Assembly: GCA_947177115.1 (NCBI GenBank)
Contig: CAMWTG010000038.1
Span: 1-14,213 of the forward strand
Source: an uncultured Clostridia bacterium
GTDB taxonomy: Bacteria; Bacillota; Clostridia; Oscillospirales; Oscillospiraceae
DNA length: 14,213 nt
Reading direction: 5' to 3'
How positions within the stretch are numbered: position 1 is the stretch's first letter; each line of letters starts with the position of its first letter. Both the position numbers and the translations under genes were made by a program. Below, piece after piece: positions 13,164 through 14,213 of this stretch. The notes beneath the pieces were generated by a model, which worked only from the letters and a program-made list of their open reading frames with translations, ran no database searches and was not told where the DNA came from.

Positions 13164-13634
13164 CTAGATCGTCAGATCGTTTTCGGCCTTCAGGTCGGCG
13201 GCTTTCAGGACCAGATGGCTCAGCAAAAACGCCGCCAGCGCAATAGCCAGCCCCACTGTGCACACCCCGAGCCCCAGCACCCAGATAGGGGATCCCGCCA
13301 GGATCTCAATGGTCATGGTCCCCACGGCGCAGTACCCGGTGTCGATGAGGGCGCAGAAGCCGATGCCGGTGAGCCGTCCGGCGTTCTTATGGCAGAAGGA
13401 GTTGTCCCGCCCGATCTCCGTGCAGATCTGCCAGAACAGCACCAGGGCGATGGCAATAGGGACGGCGCTGACGCTCAGGCACACGATCCCCGGCGTTACC
13501 ATCCAGGCGGCATCATAAACCGCGCCCGCCTCCTGGATGCGCTGGGGGAAGATGACGGCGTAACACATCGCCGTCATTGCCGCCAGAAAAAGTATGGTGC
13601 CTTTCAGGGTCCGCACTAGTCCAAGTCGTTTCAT
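13164..13634 (-). CDS. DUF2975 membrane protein
   Basis: A 156-residue protein with four membrane helices at about 12-30, 46-70, 88-112 and 116-140. The family features are the loop after TM2, EIGRDNSFCHKNAGRL (73-88), and the conserved end LKAENDLTI. DUF2975 proteins have no established biochemical role. They nearly always precede a small XRE regulator, as here, and may sequester or signal to it. The ATG at 13634 is preceded by GGCGGAGAAA. It is first in the operon, under the promoter at 13667-13695. Confidence 0.88.
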   Translation of the reverse strand: MKRLGLVRTLKGTILFLAAMTAMCYAVIFPQRIQEAGAVYDAAWMVTPGIVCLSVSAVPIAIALVLFWQICTEIGRDNSFCHKNAGRLTGIGFCALIDTGYCAVGTMTIEILAGSPIWVLGLGVCTVGLAIALAAFLLSHLVLKAADLKAENDLTI

Positions 13635-13656
13635 TTTCTCCGCCTCGCTTTCATAT

Positions 13657-13675
13657 TGGTATCCAGATCATACCA
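13657..13675. promoter_or_regulatory. Inverted repeat over the DUF2975/XRE -10
   Basis: TGGTAT (13657-13662) and ATACCA (13670-13675) form a 6+6 bp inverted repeat with a 7-base spacer, exactly covering the -10. The size and placement fit a dimeric XRE repressor site, so autoregulation by the second gene of the operon is likely. Confidence 0.55.
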
Positions 13676-13695
13676 GAGAAATTCCTGTTTGTCAA
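13667..13695 (-). promoter_or_regulatory. Promoter of the DUF2975/XRE operon
   Basis: On the minus strand, a perfect -35 TTGACA (13690-13695), a 17-base spacer and -10 TATGAT (13667-13672) preceded by TGG (extended -10). Confidence 0.85.
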
Positions 13696-13730
13696 TATAT
13701 TTTTATTGATTTTCGATAAACAATATGTTC

Positions 13731-13759
13731 TTTACCGAATGCAAGGACTGTGATATAAT
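13731..13759 (+). promoter_or_regulatory. Extended -10 promoter of the MTA/SAH nucleosidase gene
   Basis: A perfect -10 TATAAT (13754-13759) preceded by TGA (extended), 17 bases after a weak -35 TTTACC (13731-13736). The leader is only ~26 bases, so there is no room for a riboswitch. Confidence 0.72.
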
Positions 13760-13791
13760 GGATGCACCGATACAAAGGAGGAGCATTGGAT

Positions 13792-14213
13792 ATGATCGGA
13801 CTGGCATATGCCTTAAAGGGAGAAATCAGAAGTATGCTGCGCAGCGAAGGTGCCAAGCCGCTGGAGACGGTGAGCGGCGTGGCGGTGTATGAGATCGAGC
13901 CGGGCATCCTGGCCTACCTGGGCGGCGTGGGCAAGGTGAACGCCGCCATGAGCGCCCAGCTGTTCATTGACCGCTATCATCCGGACTGGATCGTCAATGC
14001 CGGGGTGGCGGGGAGCTTTCAGGATCTGCCCATCGGGACCATCGTGCTGGCGAAGGACTTTGTCCAGCACGATGTGGACACCACCGCCATGGGGGACCCC
14101 ATCGGTCTGGTCTCCACGGTGGACCGGGTGGATTTTCCAACCAGCGAGCCGGAGCGGCTGAGCGCCATCCTGGCCGGACAGGGCGTGGAGCACCGGGTGG
14201 GCCGGGTTGCCAC
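13792..14213 (+). CDS. mtnN: MTA/SAH nucleosidase, N-terminal part
   Basis: The first 140 residues of a cytoplasmic nucleosidase (Pfs/MTAN) that hydrolyses the adenine from 5'-methylthioadenosine and S-adenosylhomocysteine, feeding methionine salvage and, with LuxS, AI-2 production. Family blocks are the catalytic Glu near residue 11 (LKGEIRSML), YLGGVGKVNAA (42-52), PDWIVNAGVAGSF (64-76), LPIGTIVLA (79-87) and QHDVDTTAMGDPIG (92-105). The window ends about 60% into the usual ~230 residues, so the second catalytic Asp and substrate loops are not seen. AAAGGAGGAG lies 8 bases before the ATG. A TTG at 13786 in the same frame is possible but too close to the ribosome binding site. It is transcribed divergently from DUF2975. 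Confidence 0.92.
   Translation, partial: MIGLAYALKGEIRSMLRSEGAKPLETVSGVAVYEIEPGILAYLGGVGKVNAAMSAQLFIDRYHPDWIVNAGVAGSFQDLPIGTIVLAKDFVQHDVDTTAMGDPIGLVSTVDRVDFPTSEPERLSAILAGQGVEHRVGRVA

Overview
The window looks like a chromosomal segment of a GC-rich anaerobic Firmicute, most likely of the Oscillospiraceae/Clostridium cluster IV type. This is inferred from strong AGGAGG ribosome binding sites, sigma-A promoters, a LysM-CAP wall protein, RNase M5, a YtrA-type GntR-ABC operon and an XRE/DUF2975 pair. The species cannot be named from the sequence. I see no rRNA, tRNA, CRISPR array, insertion sequence or phage gene.

Layout. The end of ATP-type PEP carboxykinase (1-388, +) faces a secreted LysM-CAP protein (482-1096, -), with a shared hairpin between them. 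The CAP promoter overlaps a motif that fits the WalR box consensus. A divergent operon follows: holA (DNA polymerase III delta), rnmV (RNase M5) and a GNAT acetyltransferase (1364-3778, +). It converges on pfkA (3923-4996, -) over a bidirectional terminator. Upstream of pfkA is a two-gene signalling operon on the minus strand: a three-PAS protein without an output domain (6218-7504), then a REC-GGDEF diguanylate cyclase (5250-6167).

Divergent from that operon is a four-gene + operon (7747-10282): a YtrA-type GntR repressor, an ABC ATPase and two paralogous permeases. Its promoter is covered by nested inverted repeats. A MATE efflux pump (10526-11890, +) follows with its own promoter and a long stem-loop leader. 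The minus-strand block 11996-13634 holds DUF2975, an XRE regulator, a possible 64-residue membrane protein coupled by a GTGA overlap, a stretch that looks like gene remnants, and a four-helix membrane protein. Divergent from it, MTA/SAH nucleosidase (13792 onward, +) runs off the end.

The conserved genes (pckA, holA, rnmV, pfkA, mtnN) give central metabolism and information processing. The accessory genes are about sensing and envelope stress: a wall hydrolase-like protein, c-di-GMP signalling, an ABC stress operon, a drug pump and a small XRE/membrane module. Nothing here is clearly a wholly new system. The best leads are regulatory sites (WalR-like box, GntR operator, MATE leader), the split PAS / REC-GGDEF pair, the mixed phosphofructokinase active site and the partly decayed XRE/DUF2975 neighbourhood.
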